From: Pseudomonas sp. A34-9
GTDB lineage: Bacteria; Pseudomonadota; Gammaproteobacteria; Pseudomonadales; Pseudomonadaceae
Length of the DNA: 64,000 nt
Assembly: GCF_029543085.1 (NCBI RefSeq)
Contig: NZ_CP119967.1
Span: 1,080,501-1,144,500, forward strand
Direction: 5' to 3'
This document shows positions 18,252 through 27,018 of this stretch, in pieces. Below the pieces are notes generated by a model. The model saw only the letters and a list, made by a program, of their open reading frames with translations, was not told the origin of the DNA and made no database searches. Position numbers and translations under genes: made by a program. Numbering within the stretch: position 1 is the first letter of the stretch; each line of letters starts with the position of its first letter.

Positions 18252-19053
18252 AATGGACGACGGAATTGGGCGGCAGGTGGCTGAGGCGTTCGGTCAGGCG
18301 CAGGCGCTGAATCGGGTCGTCACTCAGCAACAACGCACGCTCCAGATCGAAGCGTTCAGCGTTCGGGCAGTCGAGGCGTTGGTACAGGCTGGCGCGGGCC
18401 AGGTAATCAGCGGCAGCGCCGTCACCCAGTTCGAGCACGCGTTCGGCGTCGATCAGTGCAGCGATGTAATCATCGTGTGTCAGGTGCAGTTGCCGCAGGT
18501 TGCGTGACAGGCGCTGGAGCATCTGCTGGGGCGAGGCGGTCAGCAGGTGCTCGGCGTTGAGTTTCATCTGCGGCCCGTACTGGCGCTGCAACAGTTCGCG
18601 ACAATCGTTGGGATACAGACGTCGACCACCGCACGGATCGAGCAAGTGATCAGCGCCGGGCACGCGCAGCAGGAAATGTCCGGGGAAGTTGACCCCGACC
18701 AGAGGAATCTCCAGGCCACGCGCCAGCTCCAGGGCAATCAGCGCCAATGCCAACGGCTGGCCGCGACGGGTCTGCAACACTTTGTGCAACAGCGCCGCCT
18801 GCGGGCGCAGCGGCAGGAAGTCGTCCTGGGCAAAGCCCAGATCAGTCATGCGCCGCAACAGGGGCTGCGCCAGTTCACTGACCGGCAGCATCGGCAAGCC
18901 GTAACTGACCCGCTGTTGGAGGTCCTTGAACTCTTGCAGCAACGCTTCGGGGTCGACCGCTTTTTCGTGCTCGGCCGCCATCCACAGCGCGGCTTCGAAC
19001 AGCGCGGGCGGTGAACGGTGCAAGCATTCGAAAAAACGTTGACGCGCACTCAT
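18250..19053 (-). CDS. SirB1 family transglutaminase-like protein
   Basis: 267 aa, cytoplasmic. The central part carries the SirB1/YchA signature (RRGQPLALALIALELARGLE, then PGHFLLR and LLDPCGG), and the C-terminal ~80 residues are a TPR-like helical repeat (AERVLELGDGAAADYLARAS). SirB1/YchA genes are widespread in gammaproteobacteria with no defined enzymatic role; a full Cys-His-Asp transglutaminase triad is not evident. A GGAGATTTCG site precedes ATG 19053. Its upstream region is shared with the divergent dehydrogenase gene. Confidence 0.8.
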   Translation of the reverse strand: MSARQRFFECLHRSPPALFEAALWMAAEHEKAVDPEALLQEFKDLQQRVSYGLPMLPVSELAQPLLRRMTDLGFAQDDFLPLRPQAALLHKVLQTRRGQPLALALIALELARGLEIPLVGVNFPGHFLLRVPGADHLLDPCGGRRLYPNDCRELLQRQYGPQMKLNAEHLLTASPQQMLQRLSRNLRQLHLTHDDYIAALIDAERVLELGDGAAADYLARASLYQRLDCPNAERFDLERALLLSDDPIQRLRLTERLSHLPPNSVVH

Positions 19054-19238
19054 CGAAATCTCCGGGGAATGCCTCGTTTTAGCCCGGTCCGTGTCATTCG
19101 TCCAGTGCCTCGCAGCGCCGGTATCGGGTTATGCCGCAAAGCCGTTGTCGACGCGGGCGCTTATTCCTGTGTGCTCCAGCAATTTTCAGGCGCAGGCCTA
19201 TACTGGCGTTCTACAAGAAGTGATTCGGGAGCCCAACG

Positions 19239-20258
19239 ATGTTTGCGCTCATGCAAAGCACTCGCCTGGAATCGCTGCACCTTAGCGTTGACCCGGTCTC
19301 CGGGTTGAAGGCGGTCATTGCCATCCATAACAGTCGCCTCGGGCCAGCCTTGGGTGGATGTCGTTATCTTGCCTATCCCAATGACGAATCGGCTGTCGAA
19401 GACGCCATCCGTCTCGCTCAGGGCATGAGCTACAAGGCCGCTTTGGCGGGACTGGAGCAGGGCGGCGGAGTTGCGGTGATCGTGCGCCCGGCGCATGTGG
19501 AAAACCGCGGAGCGCTCTTTGAAGCCTTTGGCCGCTGCATCGATCAGCTCGACGGCCGCTACATCACCGCCATCGACAGCGGTACCTCGGTGGCGGACAT
19601 GGACTGCATCGCTCAGCAGACCCAGCATGTCACCAGCACCACGTCGGCCGGTGACCCCGCACCACACGCAGCGATGGGCGTGTTTGCCGGAATTCGGGCA
19701 ACCGCCATGGCACGGTTGGGCAGCGACAATCTTGAAGGTTTGCGCATCGCTATCCAGGGCTTGGGCAATGTCGGTTACGCATTGGCCGAGCAACTCCACG
19801 CCGCCGGGGCGGAACTGCTGGTCAGCGACATTGACCACGGCAAAGTGCAACTGGCGATGGAACAACTCAACGCTCACCCCATCGCCAACGATGCGTTGCT
19901 CAGTACGCCATGTGACATCCTCGCGCCGTGTGGTTTGGGCGGGGTTTTGAACAGCCACACGGTGACGCAACTGCGTTGCTCGGCCGTGGCGGGTTCGGCG
20001 AACAATCAACTGACGCACCTGGACGTCGCCGATCAACTGGAACGGCGCGGGATTCTGTATGCGCCGGATTATGTGATCAATGCGGGTGGGCTGATTTACG
20101 TGTCGCTGAAACATCGTGGCGAGGAATTGCCAACGATTACTGCGCATCTGTCGAAGATCAGTTCACGGCTGACAGAGGTATTTGCCCATGCGCAGGCGGA
20201 AAAACGCTCGCCGGCACGAGTGGCGGATGAGTTGGCAGAGAAAGTTTTGTATCGCTGA
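19239..20258 (+). CDS. Glu/Leu/Phe/Val dehydrogenase family protein (leucine dehydrogenase-like) with altered catalytic site
   Basis: 339 aa. Family members reversibly deaminate branched-chain or aromatic amino acids with NAD. The substrate-binding Lys in QGMSYKAALAG (K66) and the Asp in AIDSGTSVADMD (D113) are present, and the Rossmann motif GLGNVGYALAEQL lies near residue 175. However, the glycine-rich loop reads GLEQGGGVAVIV: the family has GGGK at this place and the Lys (K80 in Bacillus leucine dehydrogenase) is the general acid/base. Here codon GTT gives V78. Activity is therefore doubtful or altered. GGGAG precedes ATG 19239. Confidence 0.85.
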   Translation: MFALMQSTRLESLHLSVDPVSGLKAVIAIHNSRLGPALGGCRYLAYPNDESAVEDAIRLAQGMSYKAALAGLEQGGGVAVIVRPAHVENRGALFEAFGRCIDQLDGRYITAIDSGTSVADMDCIAQQTQHVTSTTSAGDPAPHAAMGVFAGIRATAMARLGSDNLEGLRIAIQGLGNVGYALAEQLHAAGAELLVSDIDHGKVQLAMEQLNAHPIANDALLSTPCDILAPCGLGGVLNSHTVTQLRCSAVAGSANNQLTHLDVADQLERRGILYAPDYVINAGGLIYVSLKHRGEELPTITAHLSKISSRLTEVFAHAQAEKRSPARVADELAEKVLYR

Positions 20259-20262
20259 AACG

Positions 20263-20356
20263 CAAAAGATCGCAGCCTTTGGCAGCTCCCACAGGAAATA
20301 CACATTCCAAATGTAGGAGCTGCCGAAGGCTCGGGCCGCGATCGGACGATCTTTCA
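20263..20356. repeat. Inverted REP pair, type B
   Basis: Arms of the TGTAGGAGCTGCCGAAGGCT type in inverted orientation, ending in AAAAGATCG / CGATCTTT. It lies between the convergent dehydrogenase and yebG genes and could end transcription of both. Confidence 0.9.
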
Positions 20357-20368
20357 AGGACGCGCTGA

Positions 20369-20704
20369 TTACTTCGCGGCTTTTGCCGCTTTGGCTGGCT
20401 TGGCCGGTGCTTCAGCAGTTTCCGCCGCCTCAGCGTGTTCAACCGGTTCGGCCGGTGCGTTGAGCAGCTCGGACAAAGCATCCGGCTGGCTCTTGAACGC
20501 CCGGGCGAACACATCGCGATTCTTCGCCATATAGATCCCGGCTTCTTCCACTTGCTGTTCAGTCAGCGACGGAACGGCTTTTTGCAGCACATCGGCCAGA
20601 TATTCGGCCAGTTCGAGCATTTTGTCATGACGGTCAGCTTCGGCTTTATCCATGAACAAGCGCTCCAGATCTCGGCTGCTGCGGTATACCACTTCGACGG
20701 CCAT
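20369..20704 (-). CDS. yebG: YebG family SOS-induced DNA-damage protein
   Basis: 111 aa. The N-terminus MAVEVVYRSSRDLERLFMDK with a following EADRHDKMLELAE segment matches E. coli YebG (MAVEVKY..., KKEADAYDKML), a small LexA-controlled protein of unknown biochemical role. The C-terminal tail is Ala/Lys/Pro/Glu-rich and low in complexity, longer than in E. coli. A consensus LexA box lies 44 nt upstream of the start, supporting SOS control. Confidence 0.9.
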   Translation of the reverse strand: MAVEVVYRSSRDLERLFMDKAEADRHDKMLELAEYLADVLQKAVPSLTEQQVEEAGIYMAKNRDVFARAFKSQPDALSELLNAPAEPVEHAEAAETAEAPAKPAKAAKAAK

Positions 20705-20747
20705 TCACCACCTCACATGCCTTCACATTAAGTTGTCTTGACGACTA

Positions 20748-20763
20748 CTGTATCCATATACAG
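20748..20763 (-). promoter_or_regulatory. LexA box of yebG
   Basis: CTGTATCCATATACAG is a full match to CTGT-N8-ACAG with an AT-rich centre. It is 44 bp upstream of the yebG start, in promoter position. Confidence 0.9.
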
Positions 20764-20854
20764 CGAAAAGGATAAGCGAATCCCTGCGCCATGGGTAGTG
20801 GCTTTTCAATGTAGACCGGATTTCGGGTTTGTCAGTTGGACCTTATCGTCTGCA

Positions 20855-20877
20855 TTCGCGAGCAAGCACGCTCCCAC
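20855..20877. repeat. Solitary degenerate type A REP
   Basis: TTCGCGAGCAAGCACGCTCC(CAC) differs from the type A consensus by AGCACG instead of AGGCTCG. No inverted partner is nearby, so it is an orphan remnant. Confidence 0.75.
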
Positions 20878-20962
20878 TGGGATTGTGCAAAACCCGGTGC
20901 CTGCGACCAAACGCCACGGCGCGGGTTTGGCGGCGGCTCGCCATGATGGCGTGGCCTCTTTT

Positions 20963-20997
20963 CTGCATGAAAACCGTTACGTGCAGAAAACCGTCAC
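20963..20997 (+). promoter_or_regulatory. Two tandem Pho-box-like sequences upstream of psiE
   Basis: CTGCATGAAAACCGTTAC (20963-20980) and CGTGCAGAAAACCGTCAC (20980-20997) match the E. coli Pho-box consensus CTGTCATAAAACTGTCAC at 12 and 13 of 18 positions by hand count. They lie 47-81 nt before the psiE start, as expected for PhoB activation of a phosphate-starvation gene. Confidence 0.5.
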
Positions 20998-21043
20998 GTC
21001 CAACACGCATCATCCGCTCGCATTCGAGCTAAGGAACATCATC

Positions 21044-21544
21044 GTGAAAATAAACTGGGCCGAGAAACTGCGGCAAAACGTGCATCAACTGGCCGAGTCC
21101 CTGGGCAACCTGTTCGTCGAAACCTTCCACTATCTGGCGCTGTTTGCCATTGGTGCGGTGACGGCGTGGGCGGCGGTGATGGAGTTTCTCGGGATGCTCG
21201 AGGAAGGCCACATCAAGATCGATGACATTCTGTTGCTGTTCATCTATCTCGAACTGGGCGCAATGGTCGGGATTTACTTCAAGACCAACCACATGCCGGT
21301 GCGCTTTCTGATCTACGTGGCGATCACCGCGCTGACCCGTCTGCTGATTTCCAATGTCTCGCACCACAACCCGCCGGACATGGGCATCATCTACCTGTGC
21401 GGCGGGATTCTGCTGCTGGCGTTCTCGATTCTGGTGGTGCGTTACGCCTCGTCACAATTTCCTTCGGTGAAGATCGAGAAACCGCAGCGCAAACTTGGCG
21501 CCGGTTCCAGCGAGCATCCCGAAGTCGAGAAAGGCGAGCTTTAA
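21044..21544 (+). CDS. psiE: Phosphate-starvation-inducible protein PsiE
   Basis: 166 aa, four predicted membrane helices, inner membrane. The PsiE family pattern is clear: NLFVETFHYLALFAIG, LLLFIYLELGAMVGIYF, the KTNHMPVRFLIYVAITALTR loop and a final helix. The cellular role of PsiE is not known beyond induction by phosphate (and carbon) starvation in E. coli. GTG 21044 is chosen because AAGGA at 21031-21035 precedes it and the protein then begins as the family does; the frame is open far upstream without family similarity. Its last 4 nt overlap the convergent DUF3509-like gene. Confidence 0.9.
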   Translation: MKINWAEKLRQNVHQLAESLGNLFVETFHYLALFAIGAVTAWAAVMEFLGMLEEGHIKIDDILLLFIYLELGAMVGIYFKTNHMPVRFLIYVAITALTRLLISNVSHHNPPDMGIIYLCGGILLLAFSILVVRYASSQFPSVKIEKPQRKLGAGSSEHPEVEKGEL

Positions 21545-21858
21545 AGCCCGGCCGCTTGTCCGGGCTGGCCGATCAGGCGTGGCGGTGGCGGTGTCAGTCC
21601 GTCGCCGCTGGTCATCGCTTCGAGAATCGCCATGGCGCTGTGGCCCTGTTCAATTGCGATGCCGAATTGAATGCTTTGCACCAGGCGCTTGAGGCGCGCA
21701 GGGTCATTGCGCTGTTCGGCGCTGATCATGCGTTTGGCCACGATGTGGCCGCTGTTGGACAGGGTCAGCATGATGCTGCCGTCCAGGCCCTGAATGCTCA
21801 GGTTGATCTGATAGTCCGGCGCGAAGGCATCGGTAATGATCTGAAAAGGATTGTCCAT
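21541..21858 (-). CDS. Small conserved Pseudomonas protein, probably DUF3509
   Basis: 105 aa, no signal peptide or membrane helix. N-terminal half is predicted beta-rich (YQINLSIQGLDGSIMLTLS), C-terminal half helical (RLKRLVQSIQFGIAIEQG), ending in a Pro/Gly-rich tail. The pattern fits DUF3509, a family seen in pseudomonads, but from memory only. Function unknown. Stop codon overlaps that of psiE on the other strand. Confidence 0.7.
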   Translation of the reverse strand: MDNPFQIITDAFAPDYQINLSIQGLDGSIMLTLSNSGHIVAKRMISAEQRNDPARLKRLVQSIQFGIAIEQGHSAMAILEAMTSGDGLTPPPPRLIGQPGQAAGL

Positions 21859-21962
21859 GATGTGTCACCGCCTGATTGAACGTGCAGTTGTTGACCGGCC
21901 GTGATCGGGTTGGTTCGCCAAACCGGATCACCGGCGATTCCGTGGCCTGTATTTGTTGCTTC

Positions 21963-22068
21963 ATGTAGGCGCTGTCGAGTGAAGCGAGGCTGCGATCTTT
22001 TGATCTCCGGTGTTTTGATTTCGATCATGAAGATCAAAAGATCGCAGCCTGCGACAGCTCCCACAGGG
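21963..22068. repeat. Inverted REP pair, type B (degenerate left arm)
   Basis: The right arm GATCGCAGCCTGCGACAGCT is typical; the left arm ATGTAGGCGCTGTCGAG has diverged but still pairs. It lies in the 300-nt gap between the DUF3509-like gene and the serine transporter terminator. Nothing else is seen in that gap. Confidence 0.75.
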
Positions 22069-22118
22069 GAGTAGCAAGGGCTGTGCCGGGAAAATTGTCG
22101 AACAATGAACACGGGCAT

Positions 22119-22151
22119 AAAAAAGGCGAACCACGTGGCTCGCCTTTTTTA
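22119..22151 (-). terminator. Terminator of the serine transporter gene
   Basis: AAAAAAGGCGAACCACGTGG followed by CTCGCCTTTTTT: a near-symmetrical stem with T-runs on both strands, 11 nt after the minus-strand stop. Confidence 0.85.
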
Positions 22152-22162
22152 ATGGCCCGTTT

Positions 22163-23464
22163 TCAGGGCAGAACCGAGTAGATGATCGCTGACAGTGCAA
22201 TCAGACCGATCAGCACCACAAACACGTTGGACACCTGGCCCGAATACTGGCGCAAAGCTGGCACGCGACGGATGGCGTACATCGGCATCAGGAACAACAG
22301 GCACGCAATCACAGGCCCGCCGAGGGTTTCGATCATGCCGAGGATGCTCGGGTTGAAGGTCGCCACGGCCCAGCAACTGAGGATCATGAACACGGCGGTT
22401 GCACGGTTCAGCCAGCTCGCCGACATTACCCGGCCACGGCTGCGCAGGCTTTTTACGATCATGCCCTGAAAGCCTTCGCTGGCGCCGATGTAGTGGCCGA
22501 GGAAGGATTTGGTAATTGCCACCAGCGCAATCAGCGGCGCGGCGTAAGCGATCACTGGCGTCTGGAAGTGGTTGGCCAGGTACGACAGGATTGAAATGTT
22601 CTGCGCCTTGGCTGCCGCGAGATCCGCCGGGGAAAGCGCCAGCACACAGCTGAAGCAAAAGAACATCACCGTCACCACCATCATGCCGTGGGCCATGGCG
22701 AGGATGCCGCTGCTTTTGCGTTCGGCCTGCTCGCCGTAGCGTTGTTTCTGATCAACCGCGAACGCGGAGATGATCGGCGAATGGTTGAACGAGAACACCA
22801 TCACCGGGATCGCCAGCCACATCGTCTTGAAGAAAACCGACATCGGCATGGCTTCTTGAGCACTGGCGAAAAACGCGCCGTTCCAGTTCGGGATCAGGCT
22901 GAGCGCAAGCAGCAGCAATGCCGCAACAAAGGGATAAACCAGCACGCTCATGGCTTTGACGATGACCGACTGGCCGCAACGAACGATGGTCATCAAGCCG
23001 AGGATCAGCGCCAGCGAAAGGATCGCCCGTGGCGGCGGGGCGATGTGCAATTGGTGTTCGAGAAAGCTGCTCAGCGTGTTGGTCAGCGCCACGCTGTATA
23101 CCAGCAGAATCGGGAAGATCGCAAAGAAGTACAGCAGCGTGATCAGCTTGCCGGCACCGATGCCGAAGTGTTCTTCGACCACCTCGGTGATGTCCCCGGA
23201 GCGCCCGGACAACACAAAACGGGTCAGGCCACGGTGAGCAAAAAACGTCATCGGGAAGGCAAGTACAGCCAGAATCAGCAACGGCCAGAAACCACCGACG
23301 CCAGCGTTGATCGGCAGGAACAAGGTGCCGGCACCAATTGCGGTGCCGTACAGGCCGAGCATCCAGGTGGTGTCGAACTTGCTCCAGCCCTTGTGGGCCG
23401 TTTCTGCATTGCGTGTGCGGTCTACAGCGGGATTTTCGGCAGCAGGTGTACGTACATCGGTCAT
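22163..23464 (-). CDS. sdaC: Serine/threonine transporter, HAAAP family (SdaC-like)
   Basis: 433 aa, about 11 membrane helices. The first helix has WMLGLYGTAIGAGTLFLPI, the signature of the hydroxy/aromatic amino acid permease family; E. coli SdaC (serine:H+ symporter) is the closest functional model. The L-serine dehydratase gene lies just upstream on the same strand (86 nt), so uptake and deamination of serine form a unit. Start ATG 23464 follows GAGGCG; a longer form from GTG 23500 is possible. Confidence 0.88.
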   Translation of the reverse strand: MTDVRTPAAENPAVDRTRNAETAHKGWSKFDTTWMLGLYGTAIGAGTLFLPINAGVGGFWPLLILAVLAFPMTFFAHRGLTRFVLSGRSGDITEVVEEHFGIGAGKLITLLYFFAIFPILLVYSVALTNTLSSFLEHQLHIAPPPRAILSLALILGLMTIVRCGQSVIVKAMSVLVYPFVAALLLLALSLIPNWNGAFFASAQEAMPMSVFFKTMWLAIPVMVFSFNHSPIISAFAVDQKQRYGEQAERKSSGILAMAHGMMVVTVMFFCFSCVLALSPADLAAAKAQNISILSYLANHFQTPVIAYAAPLIALVAITKSFLGHYIGASEGFQGMIVKSLRSRGRVMSASWLNRATAVFMILSCWAVATFNPSILGMIETLGGPVIACLLFLMPMYAIRRVPALRQYSGQVSNVFVVLIGLIALSAIIYSVLP

Positions 23465-23550
23465 CGGTATCGCCTCGTTATTATTTTTGCTCGGGCTCAC
23501 GGTTGGCAGACCGTCGGGTGCGGTCTGCCGGGGCGGTCAGGGCAAGCGCC

Positions 23551-24927
23551 TCAGCATTCCACCCAGCTCACGGCCAGGCCGCCCCGTGAAGTTTCTTTGT
23601 ATTTGTCGTGCATGTCGGCGCCGGTGTCGCGCATGGTGCGGATCACCCGGTCGAGAGAAATGAAGTGGTTGCCGTCGCCGCGCAGGGCCATTTGCGTGGC
23701 GTTGATCGCTTTCACGGCTGCGATGGCGTTGCGCTCGATGCATGGCACTTGCACGAGGCCGCCGACGGGGTCGCAGGTCAGGCCGAGGTTGTGTTCCAGG
23801 CCGATTTCGGCAGCGTTTTCCAATTGTTCCGGGGTGGCTCCGAGTACATCGGCAAGGCCGGCGGCAGCCATCGCACAGGCCGAACCGACTTCGCCCTGAC
23901 AGCCGACTTCGGCGCCGGAGATCGAAGCATTTTTCTTACACAGAATGCCGACGGCGGCCGCGCCCAGGAAGAACGCGACGACATCATCGTCAGACGCGTC
24001 CGGGTTGAATTTCATGTAGTAGTGCAGAACCGCCGGAATGATCCCCGCAGCACCATTGGTCGGAGCAGTGACCATGCGCCCGCCAGCCGCGTTTTCTTCG
24101 TTGACGGCGAGGGCGAACAGGTTGACCCATTCCATGGCCGACAGCGTCGAACTGATCACGTTCGGCTTGCCGATCTCCAACAGGCTGCGATGCAGTTTCG
24201 CTGCACGACGCGGCACATTCAGACCTCCGGGCAGGATGCCTTCGTGGCGCAAGCCTTGTTCAACGCATTCACGCATCACCGACCAGATGTGCAGCAGGCC
24301 CTGACGGATTTCTGCGTCGCTGCGCCACGCGCGCTCGTTGGCCATCATCAGTTCGGACACACGCAGGTTGTGTTGTTTGCACAGTGCCAGCAGTTCGGCA
24401 GCGCTGGAAAAGTCGTACGGCAACACCACATCGCCGGCCGGGGCCACACCGGATTCGGCTTCTGCCGCTTCGATGATGAAACCGCCACCGACCGAGTAGT
24501 ACGTTTGCTCGAACAGCTCGGCCGTTTCGCCAAAGGCTGTCAGGGACATGGCGTTGGGGTGGTAGGGCAGGCTCTCGTCGAGCAGCAGGAGATCACGCTG
24601 CCAGTCGAAGGCAATGTCTGTCTGACCGGCGAGGCACAGTTGGCCTGTCTCGCGCACTTGCTGGATGCGGGGATCGATGGTCGACGGATCGATGCTGTCC
24701 GGCCATTCACCCATCAGGCCCATCACCGTGGCGCGGTCGGTGGCGTGACCGACGCCGGTGGCAGACAGCGAGCCGTATAAACGGATTTCCACACGGCGTA
24801 CATCGTTCAACAGATGTTGATCGATCAGCGCCTGAGCGAAGGTCGCTGCCGCCCGCATCGGGCCGACAGTGTGGGAACTGGACGGGCCGATACCGACTTT
24901 GAATAGATCGAAAACACTGATAGCCAT
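23551..24927 (-). CDS. sdaA: L-serine ammonia-lyase, single-chain [4Fe-4S] type
   Basis: 458 aa, cytoplasmic. Converts L-serine to pyruvate and ammonia. The N-terminal beta domain starts [20 protein letters not shown]; the alpha domain holds the iron-sulfur cysteines in [25 protein letters not shown] and VPCIERNA. Full family length. AAGGG precedes ATG 24927. It is divergent from a LysR-type gene across 135 nt containing an inverted repeat, so control by that regulator is plausible. Confidence 0.95.
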   Translation of the reverse strand: MAISVFDLFKVGIGPSSSHTVGPMRAAATFAQALIDQHLLNDVRRVEIRLYGSLSATGVGHATDRATVMGLMGEWPDSIDPSTIDPRIQQVRETGQLCLAGQTDIAFDWQRDLLLLDESLPYHPNAMSLTAFGETAELFEQTYYSVGGGFIIEAAEAESGVAPAGDVVLPYDFSSAAELLALCKQHNLRVSELMMANERAWRSDAEIRQGLLHIWSVMRECVEQGLRHEGILPGGLNVPRRAAKLHRSLLEIGKPNVISSTLSAMEWVNLFALAVNEENAAGGRMVTAPTNGAAGIIPAVLHYYMKFNPDASDDDVVAFFLGAAAVGILCKKNASISGAEVGCQGEVGSACAMAAAGLADVLGATPEQLENAAEIGLEHNLGLTCDPVGGLVQVPCIERNAIAAVKAINATQMALRGDGNHFISLDRVIRTMRDTGADMHDKYKETSRGGLAVSWVEC

Positions 24928-24972
24928 GCTAAACCCTTACAAGCAATGGAGTATAAATCGCTGCCATTTTTT

Positions 24973-25017
24973 GTAGGACAAGCGCAATGTCGGCGATACT
25001 GCCTACCTCGGTCCTAC
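24973..25017. promoter_or_regulatory. Inverted repeat between sdaA and the divergent LysR gene
   Basis: GTAGGAC (24973-24979) and GTCCTAC (25011-25017) are perfect inverted 7-mers 31 bp apart in the divergent promoter region. A LysR tetramer commonly contacts two such sites. Assignment is by position. Confidence 0.4.
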
Positions 25018-25062
25018 GTGACTAACGAAACTTCCTAAGTAAGCCTTTAGCAGGACTAAACG

Positions 25063-26010
25063 ATGAGTCGTCAATTGCATGCCCAGACCTATGTCTGGCT
25101 GCAGGTGTTTTCCTGTGCCGCGCGGCACCTGTCGTTCACCCGGTGTGCCGAGGAACTGCACATCACCCCGGGGGCGGTCAGTCAGCAGATTCGCCAGTTG
25201 GAAGAACGTCTCGGTTTTCGCCTGTTTCATCGGCGTGCGCGCGGTGTAGAGCTAAGCGCAGAGGGGCAACGGCTGGCGATTACCGTCAATGAGGCGTATG
25301 GCAGCATCGATGCGGAATTGCGTCGGCTCGACGCCGGAATGATCAGCGGGATTTTACGTGTGCGCTCGATTCCGTCATTCCTCAGCAAGTGGCTGACGCC
25401 GCGATTGCCGCGTCTGCAACAGCGTTACCCGGACATTCAGCTACGGCTGGTCGCCGAGGACAGCAGCGTGCCGTTGCACGAAGGTGACTTTGATCTGGCG
25501 ATCGATCTGAACGACGGCAGTTACCCGGGATTGTTATCCACAGCCTTGCTCGACGAGCAGATTTTTCCGGTGTGTGCACCGAGCCTGTTGCGTGGGCGTC
25601 CGCCGCTGCACGGACCGGCGGATCTGATGCATTTCCCGTTGTTGCATGACATCACTGCGTGGCGTGGCAGTTATGAATACGCAGAGTGGGAATTCTATTT
25701 GAACGCGATCGGTTTTGAGGGTGCCGACGTGCGGCGCGGGCACACGTTCAATCGCAATCACTTGACGATCGAAGCGGCGATTGCCGGCATGGGCGTGGCC
25801 ATTGCCCGCCGCACCTTGCTCAACGATGAGCTGGAGCGGGGCACTTTGATCGTGCCGTTCGGCCTGTCGGTGCCCAACCATAAACGTTATGTGTTGCTGT
25901 ACGCGCCAGGGGCGTTGAGCCATCCGGGCGTGCGCGCGGTGCATGATTGGCTGGTCGAAGAGGCGGGGATTTTTCGCAGTCTGCACCCGTTGAACGACGG
26001 GCAATTGTGA
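25063..26010 (+). CDS. LysR-family regulator, GcvA-like, probable control of serine catabolism
   Basis: 315 aa. N-terminal helix-turn-helix (HLSFTRCAEELHITPGAVSQ, about 22-45) followed by the linker helix and a periplasmic-binding-protein-like effector domain. The sequence AEELHITPGAVSQQIRQLEE is of the GcvA/AmpR subgroup. It is divergent from sdaA-sdaC, the classic position for an autoregulated LysR activator. The inducer is not known; serine or glycine would fit. AGGA precedes ATG 25063. Confidence 0.85.
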   Translation: MSRQLHAQTYVWLQVFSCAARHLSFTRCAEELHITPGAVSQQIRQLEERLGFRLFHRRARGVELSAEGQRLAITVNEAYGSIDAELRRLDAGMISGILRVRSIPSFLSKWLTPRLPRLQQRYPDIQLRLVAEDSSVPLHEGDFDLAIDLNDGSYPGLLSTALLDEQIFPVCAPSLLRGRPPLHGPADLMHFPLLHDITAWRGSYEYAEWEFYLNAIGFEGADVRRGHTFNRNHLTIEAAIAGMGVAIARRTLLNDELERGTLIVPFGLSVPNHKRYVLLYAPGALSHPGVRAVHDWLVEEAGIFRSLHPLNDGQL

Positions 26011-26210
26011 GCAAATTTTGCAGGATGACGGGGCGACCCAACTCCCGACCTTACCAGTGCTTTGCTTGGTTGTCCGGCTTTTTTTGCGAATGAATATTTA
26101 TCTTTTTTCAGGGGTTGAAATGTTCGCCAGTCGGGCCGATTGTTGTAACCAGGAGGTCAGGAAATTCAACTCAAGGCCTCTCACGAGCTAGCTGAAATAA
26201 GGGATGAACT

Positions 26211-26615
26211 ATGCAAATCCAAGTCAACAGCGATAACCATATTCAAAGTAGTCAACGACTGGAGGAGTGGGTACGTACAACCATTGAGAGCACGCTCGAA
26301 CGTTATGAAGAAGACCTGACCCGTGTCGAAGTCCACCTGAGCGACGAGAACGGTGACAAACCAGGTCCCCATGACTTGCGCTGCCAGCTGGAAGCGCGGC
26401 CAAAAGGCCATCAACCGATTTCCGTGACCCATAAAGCCGATTCGCTGGAACAGGCGATCGACGGTGCAGCCGAAAAACTGGAGCACGCGCTGGAGCACCT
26501 GTTTGGCAAATTGCGCGGCAAACCACGTGCTGCAGTGGTGCCATTCAGCAAGGCGAATGACGCACTGCTGGAGGAAGAATTTCTTGAGAACGAACAGGCA
26601 GCGATCAACAGTTGA
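26211..26615 (+). CDS. Ribosome hibernation / translation inhibitor, HPF/RaiA (sigma-54 modulation) family
   Basis: 134 aa, cytoplasmic. The fold pattern beta-alpha-beta-beta-beta-alpha is readable: MQIQVNSDNHIQSSQRLEEW, RVEVHLSDENGD, a third strand, then SLEQAIDGAAEKLEHALEHL. Family members bind the small ribosomal subunit and silence ribosomes in stationary phase. The C-terminal tail is acidic. It is not next to rpoN/ptsN, so it is a second, stand-alone paralogue rather than the rpoN-linked hpf. AAGGG precedes the start, and a terminator follows at 26645. Confidence 0.88.
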   Translation: MQIQVNSDNHIQSSQRLEEWVRTTIESTLERYEEDLTRVEVHLSDENGDKPGPHDLRCQLEARPKGHQPISVTHKADSLEQAIDGAAEKLEHALEHLFGKLRGKPRAAVVPFSKANDALLEEEFLENEQAAINS

Positions 26616-26644
26616 TACGCTGATTTAATAAGCCAGCCAATGGG

Positions 26645-26674
26645 AACGGGCCTGCGAAAGCAGGCCCGTTTTTG
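26645..26674 (+). terminator. Terminator of the HPF/RaiA gene
   Basis: AACGGGCCTGC / GCAGGCCCGTT stem with a GAAA loop followed by TTTTG. Confidence 0.9.
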
Positions 26675-26710
26675 TTTGTGGAGGTTTTTGCGCAGCGCAT
26701 AAGAGAGCGG

Positions 26711-27018
26711 CCCCTCACCCCAGCCCTCTCCCTCCGGGAGAGGGGGCCGACCGAGGTGTCTGAAGAGGTACGTCGACCTGAAAGACCGAGTCGATTATGG
26801 ATTCGGGCGATGTGCTTTGAGGTTGATGAGTTTCTGAAACATCCCCGGTCAGCCCGTCTTCTTCTGGAAGAGGGAGGCCGACCTGGTTGTATTGGGTGAT
26901 GCATCGCCCTGAAAGACCGAGTTGATTATGGATTCGGCAAAATACTTTCAGGTCGATGCATTTCTAAAGCATCCCCCGGTCAGTTCCCTCTCCCTCTGGG
27001 AGAGGGTTAGGGTGAGGG
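26711..27018. repeat. CCCTCACCC element with two 131-bp tandem units, left of the DUF559 gene
   Basis: Begins CCCCTCACCCCAGCCCTCTC and ends with the inverted form (GAGAGGGTTAGGGTGAGGG). Inside, a unit containing CTGAAAGACCGAGTCGATTA (26779 on) recurs after exactly 131 nt at 26910 with a few changes. Each junction carries a CCCTCTCCC/GGGAGAGGG hairpin. The right arm overlaps the end of the DUF559 gene. Confidence 0.9.
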
